Shown here piece by piece: positions 31,553 through 40,598 of a stretch of DNA of 45,539 nucleotides. Position 1 is the first letter of the stretch. Each line of letters opens with the position of its first letter. The stretch is from CAXNKG01 sp964202965 (GTDB taxonomy: Bacteria > Acidobacteriota > Vicinamibacteria > Vicinamibacterales > UBA2999). The translations under genes and the position numbers were made by a program. The notes beneath the pieces are model-generated. The model worked only from the letters and a program-made list of their open reading frames with translations. It made no database searches and was not told the origin of the DNA. The stretch spans positions 1-45,539 of the forward strand of contig CAXNKG010000022.1 of NCBI GenBank assembly GCA_964202965.1. Reading direction: 5' to 3'.

Positions 31553-32131
31553 TTAGTCGACGTCCGGGTCCGCGGGATCCGGGTTGTACCGATTCATCAC
31601 TTTCTCGATGTCCTCCGCGGCGAACATCTCAGCGGCATCGGCCGCACGAGTGACGATATCGTTCAGCGCGGCCTGTTCGGCCGCCTCGAACTTCGCAAGC
31701 ACGTAGTCGGCGAGGTCCCGTCTCGTATCACCTCGCCCGACGCCAATCCGCAGCCGGGCGACATCCGTCGTGCCCAGCTGGCCGACGACCGACTTCAAGC
31801 CGTTGTGCGTGCCCGCCGAGCCGCGGGCCCGAGCCCGCATCCGCCCCAGCGGCAGGTCGACGTCGTCGACCACGATGAGCAGGTCGGCATAATCGATGTT
31901 GCGGTAGTTGGTGAACCCCGCAACGGCAAACCCGCTCAGATTCATGAACGTCTTCGGCTTCGCCAGCAGGAACTCCGGCGAACCGAATCGTTTCGCGAAG
32001 GCCACCTGACCTTCGTTGCGCCACTCCAGGCCGTGGCGCGCCGCCAGCTCGTCGGCCACCATGAAGCCGATGTTGTGCCGGGTCTGGCGGTATTCCTCGC
32101 CGGGATTTCCCAGACCGACAATCAGCTTCAT
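31553..32131 (-). CDS. pth: Peptidyl-tRNA hydrolase
   Basis: Releases peptides from stalled peptidyl-tRNA. 192 residues from ATG at 32131, where the family's N-terminus MKLIVGLGNPGEEY begins. The catalytic His is in TRHNIGFMVADEL, with KPKTFMNLSG and VVDDVDLPLGRMRARARGS downstream. The frame continues upstream through rplY, but that part is out-of-frame noise. It lies 11 bases after rplY, and the prs-rplY-pth order is common. Confidence 0.95.
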   Translation of the reverse strand: MKLIVGLGNPGEEYRQTRHNIGFMVADELAARHGLEWRNEGQVAFAKRFGSPEFLLAKPKTFMNLSGFAVAGFTNYRNIDYADLLIVVDDVDLPLGRMRARARGSAGTHNGLKSVVGQLGTTDVARLRIGVGRGDTRRDLADYVLAKFEAAEQAALNDIVTRAADAAEMFAAEDIEKVMNRYNPDPADPDVD

Positions 32132-32142
32132 GGAGAGCGAAT

Positions 32143-32844
32143 CTACTTCTTGGCCGGCTCTTTCTTGGCCGGCTCGTCGCCTTCCTTGTCGGTCTTGCCC
32201 TTCTTGATGACCTCCGGCTCGGCCGCGGCACCCGGCGCCGCCACTGCTGCTTCGGCCACCGCCGGGGCTTCCTCGACCTTCGGCAGCACGACGTGGACGA
32301 TCATCGTCTCCGGATCGCTCAGCGCCTTCCACTTCGGGTTTTCCGGCACGTCGCGGAGCCTGATGGACTGGTTCAGCATCAGCTCCGAGGCATCGATGTC
32401 GATGTGCTCCGGAATGTCCGCCGGGAGACACTGCACCTGGATTTCACGGGTCACGAAGTCGAGGACGCCGCCCTGCAGCTTCACGCCCTTCGGCTCGCCC
32501 TTCACAAGGAACGGCACCGTGACCGTAATCGCGCGGTCCATCGCGAGCTGGTAGAAATCGGCGTGAAGCAGCTTGTGGCTGACCGGATCCAGCTGGTACT
32601 CCTTGACCATCACGCGCGACTCTTTCCCGTCGAGCTTGAGATTGATCAGCGTGTTGGCGCCCGATTCCAGGTGCAGGATCCGCATCAACTCCTTGGGATC
32701 GACGGCGACCGGAATGCCTTCCGGCAGCTTCGCGTCCTTCCGCGTCCCGTAGACCACGGCGGGGATGCGCCCCTGAACGCGCAGCCGGCGCGCCTCGTTC
32801 TTGCCGCGCGTGTCTCTCTTTACAACGTCAAGTGTTGCTTCCAT
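32143..32844 (-). CDS. rplY: 50S ribosomal protein bL25 (Ctc/TL5 type)
   Basis: A two-domain L25 of the Ctc/TL5 kind. It has 233 residues: an N-terminal 5S-rRNA-binding domain (KNEARRLRVQGRIPAVVYG), a beta-rich C-terminal domain (VTVPFLVKGEPKGVKLQGG), and a Lys/Ala/Glu tail from about residue 188. It binds 5S rRNA in the large subunit. It follows prs after nine bases and precedes pth, which is the order seen in many bacteria. Confidence 0.94.
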   Translation of the reverse strand: MEATLDVVKRDTRGKNEARRLRVQGRIPAVVYGTRKDAKLPEGIPVAVDPKELMRILHLESGANTLINLKLDGKESRVMVKEYQLDPVSHKLLHADFYQLAMDRAITVTVPFLVKGEPKGVKLQGGVLDFVTREIQVQCLPADIPEHIDIDASELMLNQSIRLRDVPENPKWKALSDPETMIVHVVLPKVEEAPAVAEAAVAAPGAAAEPEVIKKGKTDKEGDEPAKKEPAKK

Positions 32845-32853
32845 ATCTCTTTC

Positions 32854-33834
32854 CTAGACAAACAGCGATGACACGGATGTTTCTTCGTGAATGCTGCGGA
32901 TCGCCTGGCCCAGCAGACGGGCCACCGACAGCACGACGATCTTCTTGCACTGCTGCGCTTCGCTGCGCAGCGGGATGGTGTTGGTCACAATCAGCTGATC
33001 GATCGGCGCGTTCTGGATGCGGTCGATGGCCGGCCCCGACAGCACCGGATGCACCGCGCAGGCGAGCACCGTGCCCGCGCCGGCCGCCTTGAGGGCGGTC
33101 GCCGCCTTCTGGATCGTGCCGGCCGTATCGATGATGTCGTCCTGCAGGATGCAGGTGCGGCCCTCGACGTCGCCGATGACGTTCATGATTTCGGCGGTCC
33201 CGTCGTCGGTCCGGCGCTTGTCGATCACCGCAAGCTCGGCATCAAGGCGCTTCGCATACGCCCGCGCCCGCTCCGCACCGCCGGCGTCGGGTGACACGAT
33301 CGTCAGCCTTGGGCTGTCGGTGCGGCTCAGATAGTCGATGATCACCGGCGCGGCGAAGAGATGGTCAACCGGGATGTCAAAGAACCCCTGAATCTGTGCC
33401 TTGTGCAGGTCCATCGTCAGGACACGGTTCGTGCCGGCGGCGCTCAGGAGGTTGGCCACGAGCTTGGCCGAGATCGGTACGCGCGGCTTGTCCTTGCGGT
33501 CCTGGCGCGCGTACCCGTAGTAGGGGATGACCGCCGTGATGCGCGCCGCGGACGACCGCTTGAACGCGTCGATCATGATCAGCAGCTCCATGAGGTGCTG
33601 ATCGACATTCGAGCAGGTCGGCTGGACGATGAAGACGTCGGCGCCGCGGATGTTTTCGTCGATCTGGAAGGAAACCTCGCTGTCGGGAAAGCGGCGCAGG
33701 CGCGCCTGGCCGACGGGAATGCCGAGAAATTCGGCAATCTCCTTCGTCAGCGTCACGTGGGCGCTGCCGGAAAATACCTTCAGATCGCCGAAACTGGTCG
33801 GCGTCAAGCCTTCACCACTGAGCGCTCGTCTCAT
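32854..33834 (-). CDS. prs: Ribose-phosphate pyrophosphokinase
   Basis: Makes PRPP from ribose 5-phosphate and ATP for nucleotide, His and Trp synthesis. It has 326 residues. The conserved start of the family LKVFSGSAHVTLTKEIAEFL begins near residue 18. PYYGYARQDRKDKPRVPISA is the flexible loop, TMDLHKAQIQGFFDIPVDHL holds the metal His region, and LQDDIIDTAGTIQKAA is the PRPP-binding loop. The first 17 residues are unusual, so a later start is possible. tRNA-Gln lies 66 bases upstream on the same strand, and rplY follows. Confidence 0.95.
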   Translation of the reverse strand: MRRALSGEGLTPTSFGDLKVFSGSAHVTLTKEIAEFLGIPVGQARLRRFPDSEVSFQIDENIRGADVFIVQPTCSNVDQHLMELLIMIDAFKRSSAARITAVIPYYGYARQDRKDKPRVPISAKLVANLLSAAGTNRVLTMDLHKAQIQGFFDIPVDHLFAAPVIIDYLSRTDSPRLTIVSPDAGGAERARAYAKRLDAELAVIDKRRTDDGTAEIMNVIGDVEGRTCILQDDIIDTAGTIQKAATALKAAGAGTVLACAVHPVLSGPAIDRIQNAPIDQLIVTNTIPLRSEAQQCKKIVVLSVARLLGQAIRSIHEETSVSSLFV

Positions 33835-33899
33835 TCCCTAATCTGGGTCGCTGGAATCCGGGTCATTGCGCCTTACGTCACGCCGTCTGTTTACGAGGC

Positions 33900-33974
33900 T
33901 GGTTGGGGCGGAAGGATTCGAACCTCCGAATACGGGAGCCAAAGTCCCGCGCCTTACCGCTTGGCCACGCCCCA
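33900..33974 (-). tRNA. tRNA-Gln (anticodon TTG)
   Basis: Acceptor TGGGGCG/CGCCCCA, anticodon stem CGGGA/TCCCG with loop CTTTGGC, T-arm GGAGG/CCTTC with wobble, and encoded CCA. It sits between ispE and prs on the same strand. A tRNA-Gln in this position occurs in other phyla. Confidence 0.95.
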
Positions 33975-34043
33975 CCACGGTCACCGTCAGACAGTATCTC
34001 CAGGACATCTCTAGGACGCTGTCAGCCAGGGTGGCGCAAACGC

Positions 34044-34985
34044 TTAGTGTAGTCGAGCCAGTTGGTTGCGGGCAAGGAGACGAGGCCTGCTCAGGTGCCC
34101 GTACTCGCCCCGTCCGAGCGTCTCGGTGAGCGACACCTGCCAGCCGGACCCCGCCAGCCCGTCCACGGCGCCAAGCGCCTCCGACCGCTTCTGGAACAGG
34201 CCAAAGACGGTCGATCCGCTCCCTGACATGGCGGCGGCGACGGCACCCACCCGGCGAAGGGCCGCCTTCATCTGGTCGATTTCCGGGTGATGCTGGGCGA
34301 TGGGCGCCTCGAGGTCGTTAATCATCTGGGCCGCCCGGGACGGCCAGGGACCGGGGACGAACTGCGGCTCGCGGACGGCCGGGCCGCGCGCGTTCTCCCG
34401 TTCGGCGTCGTACCAGCCATAGGCCTCGGGCGTCGAGACACCAAACCCTGGCACCAGCAGCACCGCCCAGTGGCGCGGCAGGTCGGCCAACGGGTAGATC
34501 TCGTCACCGCGGCCCAGTCCGAGCGCGGTCCCGCCGGCCAGGAAGAACGGGACATCGGCGCCCAGCGTCGCCGCGACGTCGGTCAGCTGCGCGGGCCGAA
34601 GCCGCACGCCCCACGTCCGCGCGAGGGCGACGAGCGCCGCCGCCGCATCCGCGCTGCCGCCGCCGAGTCCTGCCTGCAGCGGAATCCGCTTGTCCAGCCT
34701 GACAATCACGTCCCGGGCAGGGCCGGCCCGCCGCAGCGCGCGCCACAGCGCCTCTCCGGCGCGCCAGATCAAGTTGGTCTCGTCGAGCGGCACGCCCGCG
34801 GTGGCGCACTCGATCGCGAATGGGCCCGGCCGGGCGACGCAGGTGATCGTGTCGTGGAGGGAGATCGACTGAAAGACCGTCCGCAGTTCGTGAAATCCGT
34901 CTGGCCGCGAGCCCAGGACGCGAAGGTCCAGGTTGATCTTCCCGTAGGCGCGGACGGCGACCGCGCGCGCGGCGCTACTCGCCAC
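34044..34985 (-). CDS. ispE: 4-diphosphocytidyl-2-C-methyl-D-erythritol kinase
   Basis: A GHMP kinase acting between IspD and IspF in the MEP pathway. It has 313 residues from GTG at 34985. The start AVRAYGKINLDLRVLGSRPD holds the substrate residues. The ATP loop is IPLQAGLGGGSADAAAALV and the third GHMP motif is AAAMSGSGSTVFGLF near residue 255. Its 5' end overlaps the LolB-like gene by 11 bases. With the ispDF fusion at 3238, all three MEP steps 2-4 are in the window. Confidence 0.93.
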   Translation of the reverse strand: MASSAARAVAVRAYGKINLDLRVLGSRPDGFHELRTVFQSISLHDTITCVARPGPFAIECATAGVPLDETNLIWRAGEALWRALRRAGPARDVIVRLDKRIPLQAGLGGGSADAAAALVALARTWGVRLRPAQLTDVAATLGADVPFFLAGGTALGLGRGDEIYPLADLPRHWAVLLVPGFGVSTPEAYGWYDAERENARGPAVREPQFVPGPWPSRAAQMINDLEAPIAQHHPEIDQMKAALRRVGAVAAAMSGSGSTVFGLFQKRSEALGAVDGLAGSGWQVSLTETLGRGEYGHLSRPRLLARNQLARLH

Positions 34986-35757
34986 CGAGCGGTCCTGCGT
35001 CTCGCAGCTCGGCGAGGCTGATCGGCCGCGCGTCCGGCGGAATCGCCACGGCGAACGCCGCCGGGTCGATCGCGATGTTGGTTTCCATCTGCCCCACGGC
35101 CGCGGTGAGGTCGACGTCTACCGCTGGATTGACCGACCGGAACCGGACGCTCCGCGGAAAATCGCCGTCCGAGGGCGCGTACTCAATCTGCCAGCCCGGG
35201 CGCCGGCCCGCACGCGCCTGCCACTGCGCGCCGCGCCGCTCGAGATACAGCGTCGCCTCACCTGGCAGGTCGACGGACATCCAGCCGTTCTGGTGCAGCC
35301 GGCCAGCGGCTGGTTCGCCGCCAGCGGTCAGGCACCCGGTCAGCACCGCCTGCAGGTCCGCCGGATTGAGCGACACACCGGTGAGCGCGCCGAGAATCTC
35401 ATCGGGCGGCGTCTCGCGCAGCACACGCCCGTCGCGCGGAAGCAGCAGCGTCCCCACGCCCGCGCGCGCCGCCAGGATGAAGGCGGGCGGGCCGAACGGC
35501 GCGACCCCCTCGAGGCGGAGCGACGCGGGCCGCTCGACGCCCACAATTGCGCGGCCGCGAATCCGGCGGCCGCCCGCGCGGCCGGACAGCCCGATCTCGG
35601 CGGTCAGCGTCTTCACGCCGCCGCACGCCGCGGTGGCCGCACGGTATGTCTGGAGGAAATCAGGGGCGGGCGCGCCGGGGTCAATGGGCAGGCGAAGCAG
35701 CCGGGGCGCGCAACCGGCAACGCCCACGCACAGCAGGCACGCAAGAACAGACCGCAC
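34975..35757 (-). CDS. LolB-like outer-membrane lipoprotein
   Basis: 260 residues from GTG at 35757. An N-terminal lipoprotein signal ends in a lipobox (LCVGVAGC, cleavage before Cys). The rest is a beta-rich fold with TAEIGLSGRAGGRRIRGRAI, then ASLRLEGVAPFGPPAFIL and PRDGRVLRETPPDEILGALT. That matches LolB/DUF4292-type lipoproteins that accept lipoproteins at the outer membrane. The start is placed after the TPR stop (TGACGTG), the position that puts the lipobox at residue 19. The gene overlaps ispE, as lolB and ispE are neighbours in other bacteria too. Confidence 0.75.
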   Translation of the reverse strand: MRSVLACLLCVGVAGCAPRLLRLPIDPGAPAPDFLQTYRAATAACGGVKTLTAEIGLSGRAGGRRIRGRAIVGVERPASLRLEGVAPFGPPAFILAARAGVGTLLLPRDGRVLRETPPDEILGALTGVSLNPADLQAVLTGCLTAGGEPAAGRLHQNGWMSVDLPGEATLYLERRGAQWQARAGRRPGWQIEYAPSDGDFPRSVRFRSVNPAVDVDLTAAVGQMETNIAIDPAAFAVAIPPDARPISLAELRDAGPLGGE

Positions 35758-35758
35758 G

Positions 35759-37156
35759 TCAGCGCTGGCGCGACTTCCCGTCGGCGATTTTTTTCTCGAG
35801 GGCGGCGCGATCGACGCCGCCGTCGCCGTCCAGCGCACGGGTCCACGCCGTTACGGCGTCGGCCCAGCGTCCGCGGCGCGCGAAGAGGTCGCCCATGTGG
35901 TCCTGCACTTCGGAATTCCGCGGCATCTGCGCCACCGCCTGCGACAGGAACTTTTCCGCCACGTCGAAATCGCCCCGCTTGAAGTGCGCCCACCCGAGGC
36001 TGTCCAGGTACGCGCCGTTCCCGGGATCGAGTTCGAGCGCGCGCTCGAGCATCCGCACCGCGTCGTCGAGCTGCCGCCCGCCCTGCGCCAGCATGTAGGC
36101 GAGATGATTCAGGACCTGCGCGTTCGCCGGCTCGATCTCCAGCAACTGGCGGAGGGTGCGCTCCGCGTCGGCCTCGCGGCCGGCATCCTTGTAGAGATCT
36201 GAGAGCGCGATCTGCGTGGCGGTGTCCCGCGGGAACGCCTTCGCCGTCGGCTCGAGCACTGCCAGCGCCCGCGCCGGGTCGCCGCCGTCGAAGAGCGCCC
36301 GGGCGCGCAGGCGCGGGAACCGCAGATCATCGCCATGCTGGGCCTGCGCCTCCGCGGCGAGCGCGGCGGCGCGCTGAAAGTCGCGAGCGTTGAAGAGCGC
36401 GGCGATCCGCCGGAACTTGAGCGCGCGGTTGGTCGGTTCCACCGCGAGCGCCTTGGTGTAGCTCTCGACGGCTTCCGTCAGCAGGCCCGCCTGCTCCTGG
36501 TACTGCGCCAGCGTCGAGGCCACGCGCGGTTCGTCGTCGACGATGACATCGAGCGTGTCAATCGCGTTCGTGAGATCGTCACTGGCAGCATACGCCTGCG
36601 ACAGCGACAGCCGCCCCTGCACCGAACCCGGGTTCTGGCTCAGGACCTTGTTGAGGGCGTCGATCGCCTTCCCGGCTTCCCCCGTCCGCAGGTACAGACG
36701 TCCCAGAGAGAAGTAGATCTCGATCCCCGCGGTCGGATCGCGGGTCACGCGCTCCAGATGCTCGATGGCCCGCCGCGCGGTCGCCTCGAGCTGTGCCACG
36801 GCCGTGCGCGGCGTCATCGCGTCGACGCTGGCGGCGTACAGCAGCCCGAGTACCCGATGCGCCTCGATGTTCTCCGCACCGAGCTCGAGGGCGGCGAGCG
36901 CCGCCGCTTCGGCTTCGGTCCGGCGATTTCTGCGCAGCTGGAACGACCCGATTTCGGCGCGCACCTCCGCCGAAGCCGGATCGGCCGCCGCGGCGCGCTC
37001 GAGCGCCGCCAGCGCGCCCGGATGATCGCCCAGGCCTTCGAGGCGGCGGGCCATCAGGAACTCGAAATAGGCGCCCGGATTCTGCGCCGCCGCGGCGCCC
37101 GGGTACACCGACGCGGCCGCCACCGCGAGCATCACGAGGCCTCTGCGCACACCCAT
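35759..37156 (-). CDS. Secreted TPR-repeat protein
   Basis: 465 residues. A signal peptide (LVMLAVAAASVYPGAAAAQ) precedes about ten tetratricopeptide repeats, visible as 34-residue periods such as AYFEFLMARRLEGLGDHPGA, YFSLGRLYLRTGEAGKAIDA, ALSDLYKDAGREADAERTLR and DSLGWAHFKRGDFDVAEKFL. It is probably a periplasmic or outer-membrane scaffold. Its gene precedes the LolB-like lipoprotein with a three-base gap and is divergent from the Trm112-like gene by only 26 bases. Function is unknown beyond protein binding. Confidence 0.85.
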   Translation of the reverse strand: MGVRRGLVMLAVAAASVYPGAAAAQNPGAYFEFLMARRLEGLGDHPGALAALERAAAADPASAEVRAEIGSFQLRRNRRTEAEAAALAALELGAENIEAHRVLGLLYAASVDAMTPRTAVAQLEATARRAIEHLERVTRDPTAGIEIYFSLGRLYLRTGEAGKAIDALNKVLSQNPGSVQGRLSLSQAYAASDDLTNAIDTLDVIVDDEPRVASTLAQYQEQAGLLTEAVESYTKALAVEPTNRALKFRRIAALFNARDFQRAAALAAEAQAQHGDDLRFPRLRARALFDGGDPARALAVLEPTAKAFPRDTATQIALSDLYKDAGREADAERTLRQLLEIEPANAQVLNHLAYMLAQGGRQLDDAVRMLERALELDPGNGAYLDSLGWAHFKRGDFDVAEKFLSQAVAQMPRNSEVQDHMGDLFARRGRWADAVTAWTRALDGDGGVDRAALEKKIADGKSRQR

Positions 37157-37182
37157 GAGGTAAAGGATATTATGAGGGACTC

Positions 37183-37356
37183 ATGCCCGTCGACTCCGAA
37201 CTGCTCGAGATTCTGGCGTGCCCGAACTGCAAGACGCCGGTCCGCCTGGTCAAGGATGGCGCCGCTTTGAAGTGCGGCCAGTGTCACCGTGTGTATCCCA
37301 TCAAGGACGACATTCCGGTGATGCTGATCGATGAGGCGACCATCGAGCCCGAGTGA
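37183..37356 (+). CDS. Trm112-like small zinc-ribbon protein (YcaR type)
   Basis: A 57-residue protein starting PVDSELLEILACPNCKTPV. Two Cys pairs, CPNC and CGQC, form a zinc ribbon, followed by RVYPIKDDIPVMLIDEA. Trm112/YcaR proteins partner methyltransferases in eukaryotes and are of unclear role in bacteria, often near LPS genes. GAGGGA lies upstream of the ATG. The TGA overlaps the GTG of the GT9 gene (GTGA), so they are coupled. Confidence 0.88.
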   Translation: MPVDSELLEILACPNCKTPVRLVKDGAALKCGQCHRVYPIKDDIPVMLIDEATIEPE

Positions 37357-38435
37357 AGATCCTGCTGGTCCGGCTGCGCCTGCTGGGCGATGTCGTCTTC
37401 ACGACGCCCCTGCTGCGCGCGTTGCGCCGGCAGTACCCGGACGCCCACCTCACCTACCTCGTCGAACCCACAGCCGAGCCCGTGGTCCGGACGAATCCGC
37501 ACCTGGACCGCGTCATCGTCGCGCCGCGGCGCCGCGGCCTTGCACGGCTTCGCGACGACGCAGCCCTCGCGCGGACGCTGCGCCGGGAGCGCTTCGACGT
37601 CGCGATCGACCTGCACGGCGGGCCGCGCGGCGCGTGGCTCACCTGGACCAGCGGCGCGCCGAGGCGTATCGGCTACACGACGACCGGCAGGAGGTGGATG
37701 TACACCGACCTCGTGGCACGCCCGGCGGACCTCTCCGCCCGGCATTCAGTACTCAAGCAGTGGGACCTGCTCGGACCGCTCGGCATCGGTGCGTGCGATC
37801 CCGTACGCGATTCCGTGGAAATGCCGGAGGAGGCCGGCGCCGCCGCCCGCGTCGGCGAGATGCTGCGGAAGGCGGGCGTCCGCGAGGGCGATCCGGTCGT
37901 CCTGCTCCACATCAGCGCCGGCAATCCCTTCCGGCGCTGGCCGCTCGAATCATTTGCCACGCTCGTCTCGCAGCTGGCGGCGCGCGATCCCAACCGCCGG
38001 TTCGTCCTGACATCGGGCCCGTCGGACGCCGAGGCGGCGCAGCGGCTGGCCGATCGCATCCGCGCCGTCTCCGCCGCTCTGGTGATACCGCGCACCTTCG
38101 ACGTCGACGAACTCCGCGCGCTGGCAGCCCGGGCGACGGTGTACATTGGCGGCGACAGCGGACCCATGCACATCGCCGCCACTACCGGAACACCCATCGT
38201 CGGATTATTCGGCCCTACGCTCGCCGAGCGGTCGCTGCCCTGGCGCAGTCCCCGCCTGTTCGCGGAGGCCGTCGACGCCGGGCCGCTCCCGTGCCGTCCA
38301 TGCCGGCAGCGGACGTGTGAGCCAGGCGACTTCAGGTGCCTGACCCGGATTACCCCCGAGCAGGTGGCCGCCGCCGCCGAGCGCGCGCTGGCGGCGGCAG
38401 CCCGTCTCAGGCAACCGGAGGCGATGCACGCATGA
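37353..38435 (+). CDS. Glycosyltransferase family 9 (heptosyltransferase-type)
   Basis: 360 residues from GTG at 37353. The N-terminal Rossmann domain starts ILLVRLRLLGDVVFTTPLLR. The second domain has LLHISAGNPFRRWPLESFA and the donor-site motif YIGGDSGPMHIAATTGTPIV, typical of ADP-heptose LPS heptosyltransferases (WaaC/WaaF/WaaQ). A short Cys-rich stretch (CRPCRQRTCEPGDFRC) occurs near the C-terminus, as in other GT9 members. The heptose kinase gene downstream supports a role in inner-core LPS. The ATG of the ligase gene overlaps its stop by four bases. Confidence 0.88.
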   Translation: MKILLVRLRLLGDVVFTTPLLRALRRQYPDAHLTYLVEPTAEPVVRTNPHLDRVIVAPRRRGLARLRDDAALARTLRRERFDVAIDLHGGPRGAWLTWTSGAPRRIGYTTTGRRWMYTDLVARPADLSARHSVLKQWDLLGPLGIGACDPVRDSVEMPEEAGAAARVGEMLRKAGVREGDPVVLLHISAGNPFRRWPLESFATLVSQLAARDPNRRFVLTSGPSDAEAAQRLADRIRAVSAALVIPRTFDVDELRALAARATVYIGGDSGPMHIAATTGTPIVGLFGPTLAERSLPWRSPRLFAEAVDAGPLPCRPCRQRTCEPGDFRCLTRITPEQVAAAAERALAAAARLRQPEAMHA

Positions 38436-39622
38436 GCACCGCGACGATGAGCGTGCCGCAGCGGAGCGCGATGCCGGCCGCGGATCGCGTGGTCCTCGGG
38501 CTGCTGCTGGGCTTCGTGGCCGCGCTGCAGATCTCGATCGCGCTGGCCAATATCCTGCTCGTCGCAACCCTGCTTGGATGGGCCGGCCTGCGCATCCGGG
38601 ATCGCACGCTGCCGTCGGCGCCGCCCTGGTTCACCGTGCTGGGCGCGTACGCGCTGCTGACCCTCATCGCGTCGGCATTCTCGGTCGACCCATCCGAGAG
38701 TGTCATCGACAGCCGCCAGCTCCTGCTCTTTCTGGTCGTGCCGGCGGTCTACGACCTGGCGCGCGGCGGCCGTGCGTCCACCGTGGCCGACGTGATCATT
38801 TCCGTCGGCGCCGTGAGCGCCGTGTTCGGCATCGTCCAGTACGGGGTGCTCCACTACGACAACCTCGGACAGCGGCCACAGGGCACGCTCACCCACTACA
38901 TGACCTATTCGGGCGTGCTGATGCTCGTCATCTGCACGGCCGCCGCGCGGTTGATCTTCGGCTCGAAAGATCGGATCTGGCCCGCGCTCGTGATGCCGGC
39001 ACTCGTGATCGCCCTCGCGCTCACCTTTACGCGCAATGCGTGGATCGGGGCGTGCGCGGCCGTCGGCGTGTTGTTCATCCTCAAGGATTTCCGACTGAGC
39101 GCGCTCCTCCCCGTCATTCTGGCGGCGCTGTTCGTCGCGGCGCCGCAGGGACTCCTCAACCGGCTCACCTCCACCTTCAACGCGCAGGATCCCGCAAACC
39201 AGGACCGGTTCGCGATGATTGAGATCGGCGCGCGGATCGTGCGCGATCATCCGCTGACCGGCGTCGGCCCGAACATGGTGCCCCGCGTGTACGCCGACTA
39301 CCGGCCTGACTACGCCGTCAACGAGGTGAATCCGCACCTGCACAATGTGCCGCTGCAGATCGCGGCGGAGCGGGGGCTGCCGGCGGCGGCCGTCTGGTTC
39401 TGGTTCGTGGGCGCCCTGGCTGCCGCGCTCTTCCGGATGTTCAGGCAGACACGGGAGCGCGTGCTCGCCGCGGCGGCGCTCGCCTCAGTCGTCGCCATGT
39501 TTGGCGCGGGCCTGTTCGAGTACAACTTCGGCGACTCCGAGTTCCTGATGCTCTTCCTCGTTCTCGTCACGCTTCCGTTTGCCGCCGCGCGCGCTGACGA
39601 TGCTGCCCCCGATCGCGCGTGA
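38432..39622 (+). CDS. O-antigen ligase family membrane protein (WaaL/Wzy_C)
   Basis: 396 residues from ATG at 38432 with about ten to twelve membrane helices. The Wzy_C loop is visible as LTFTRNAWIGACAAVGVLF, then the periplasmic loop with DHPLTGVGPNMVPRVYADY and VNPHLHNVPLQIAAERGLPA, which includes the conserved His. Such proteins join O-antigen to lipid A-core or polymerise polysaccharide in the inner membrane. Ligase versus polymerase cannot be separated by sequence alone. Its 3' end overlaps the kinase gene by 23 bases. Confidence 0.8.
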   Translation: MSTATMSVPQRSAMPAADRVVLGLLLGFVAALQISIALANILLVATLLGWAGLRIRDRTLPSAPPWFTVLGAYALLTLIASAFSVDPSESVIDSRQLLLFLVVPAVYDLARGGRASTVADVIISVGAVSAVFGIVQYGVLHYDNLGQRPQGTLTHYMTYSGVLMLVICTAAARLIFGSKDRIWPALVMPALVIALALTFTRNAWIGACAAVGVLFILKDFRLSALLPVILAALFVAAPQGLLNRLTSTFNAQDPANQDRFAMIEIGARIVRDHPLTGVGPNMVPRVYADYRPDYAVNEVNPHLHNVPLQIAAERGLPAAAVWFWFVGALAAALFRMFRQTRERVLAAAALASVVAMFGAGLFEYNFGDSEFLMLFLVLVTLPFAAARADDAAPDRA

Positions 39623-40598
39623 CCGGGCGATCGCGCTCGCGCGGGCAATGGCGGGCGCCCGCCTGCTGGTCGTCGGCGACGCGATGCTCGACAAGTTCAT
39701 CGCCGGCAGGGTGACGCGTATCTCTCCAGAGGCGCCGGTTCCCGTCGTCACATTCGGCCACGAGAGCTACCGCATCGGCGGTGCGGCCAACGTGGCGAAC
39801 AATGCCGCCGCGCTCGGCGGCCACGCAACGCTGATCGCCGTCACCGGCCAGGACGACGCGGCCGCCACACTGGCGCACGCGTGTCGCGAGGCTGGCGTGT
39901 CGCCCGCATTTGTCGGCGATCCGGTGCGGCCGACGACGACGAAAGTGCGCATCGTCACCGAGCGCAACCAGCAGGTGGCACGGGTGGACTATGAGAACGA
40001 CACGGACGTGGCCGGAGACGTCGAGCGGCGCATCATCGCGGCGGTCCAGCAGCACGCCGCGGACGCGGCGGCCATCGTCGTGTCCGACTATCTCAAGGGG
40101 ACGATTACGGAGCGCGTCATGCAAGCCGCCGTCGAGGCGGGACACGCGAGGAAGATCCCGATCCTGGTCGACCCGAAAATCCCCCACATCGACTACTACC
40201 GCGGCGCCACCGTCATTACGCCCAACCACCACGAAGCCGAGATCGCGACCAATATGCGGGTGCGGACGGATGACGATGCGCGGCTGGCGGCCCGGGCGTT
40301 CCGCGAGCGCGCCGCCTGCCACGCGGTGCTCATGACACGCGGAGACCAGGGCATGTGGCTGCTGGGAGACGGCGTCGAGGATTCGCTGCCGGCGTCGGCC
40401 CGGGAAGTCGCCGACGTCACCGGCGCCGGCGATACCGTGATCGCGACGCTGGCGCTGGCGCTGGCGGCTGGCGCGACGCTTGTCGAGGCGGCCAGGCTGG
40501 CCAATGAGGCCGCCGGCCTTGCAGTCGCGAAATTCGGTCCCGCGGTTGTCACACCGGAGGAACTGCTGCGCGCGCTCGAGGCGTCAGCGAACGTCTGA
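39600..40598 (+). CDS. hldA: D-glycero-beta-D-manno-heptose-7-phosphate kinase (HldA/RfaE1)
   Basis: 332 residues of a PfkB-family kinase. LLVVGDAMLDKFIAGRVTRI starts the chain, SPEAPVPVVTFGHESYRIGG holds the substrate region and the anion hole lies in DVTGAGDTVIATLALALAAG with the catalytic Asp. The adenylyltransferase half of E. coli HldE is absent, so a separate HldC/RfaE2 is expected elsewhere. ATG at 39600 is chosen over TTG at 39579. It ends 15 bases inside the convergent amidohydrolase gene. It supplies ADP-heptose precursor for the GT9 enzyme. Confidence 0.9.
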   Translation: MLPPIARDRAIALARAMAGARLLVVGDAMLDKFIAGRVTRISPEAPVPVVTFGHESYRIGGAANVANNAAALGGHATLIAVTGQDDAAATLAHACREAGVSPAFVGDPVRPTTTKVRIVTERNQQVARVDYENDTDVAGDVERRIIAAVQQHAADAAAIVVSDYLKGTITERVMQAAVEAGHARKIPILVDPKIPHIDYYRGATVITPNHHEAEIATNMRVRTDDDARLAARAFRERAACHAVLMTRGDQGMWLLGDGVEDSLPASAREVADVTGAGDTVIATLALALAAGATLVEAARLANEAAGLAVAKFGPAVVTPEELLRALEASANV

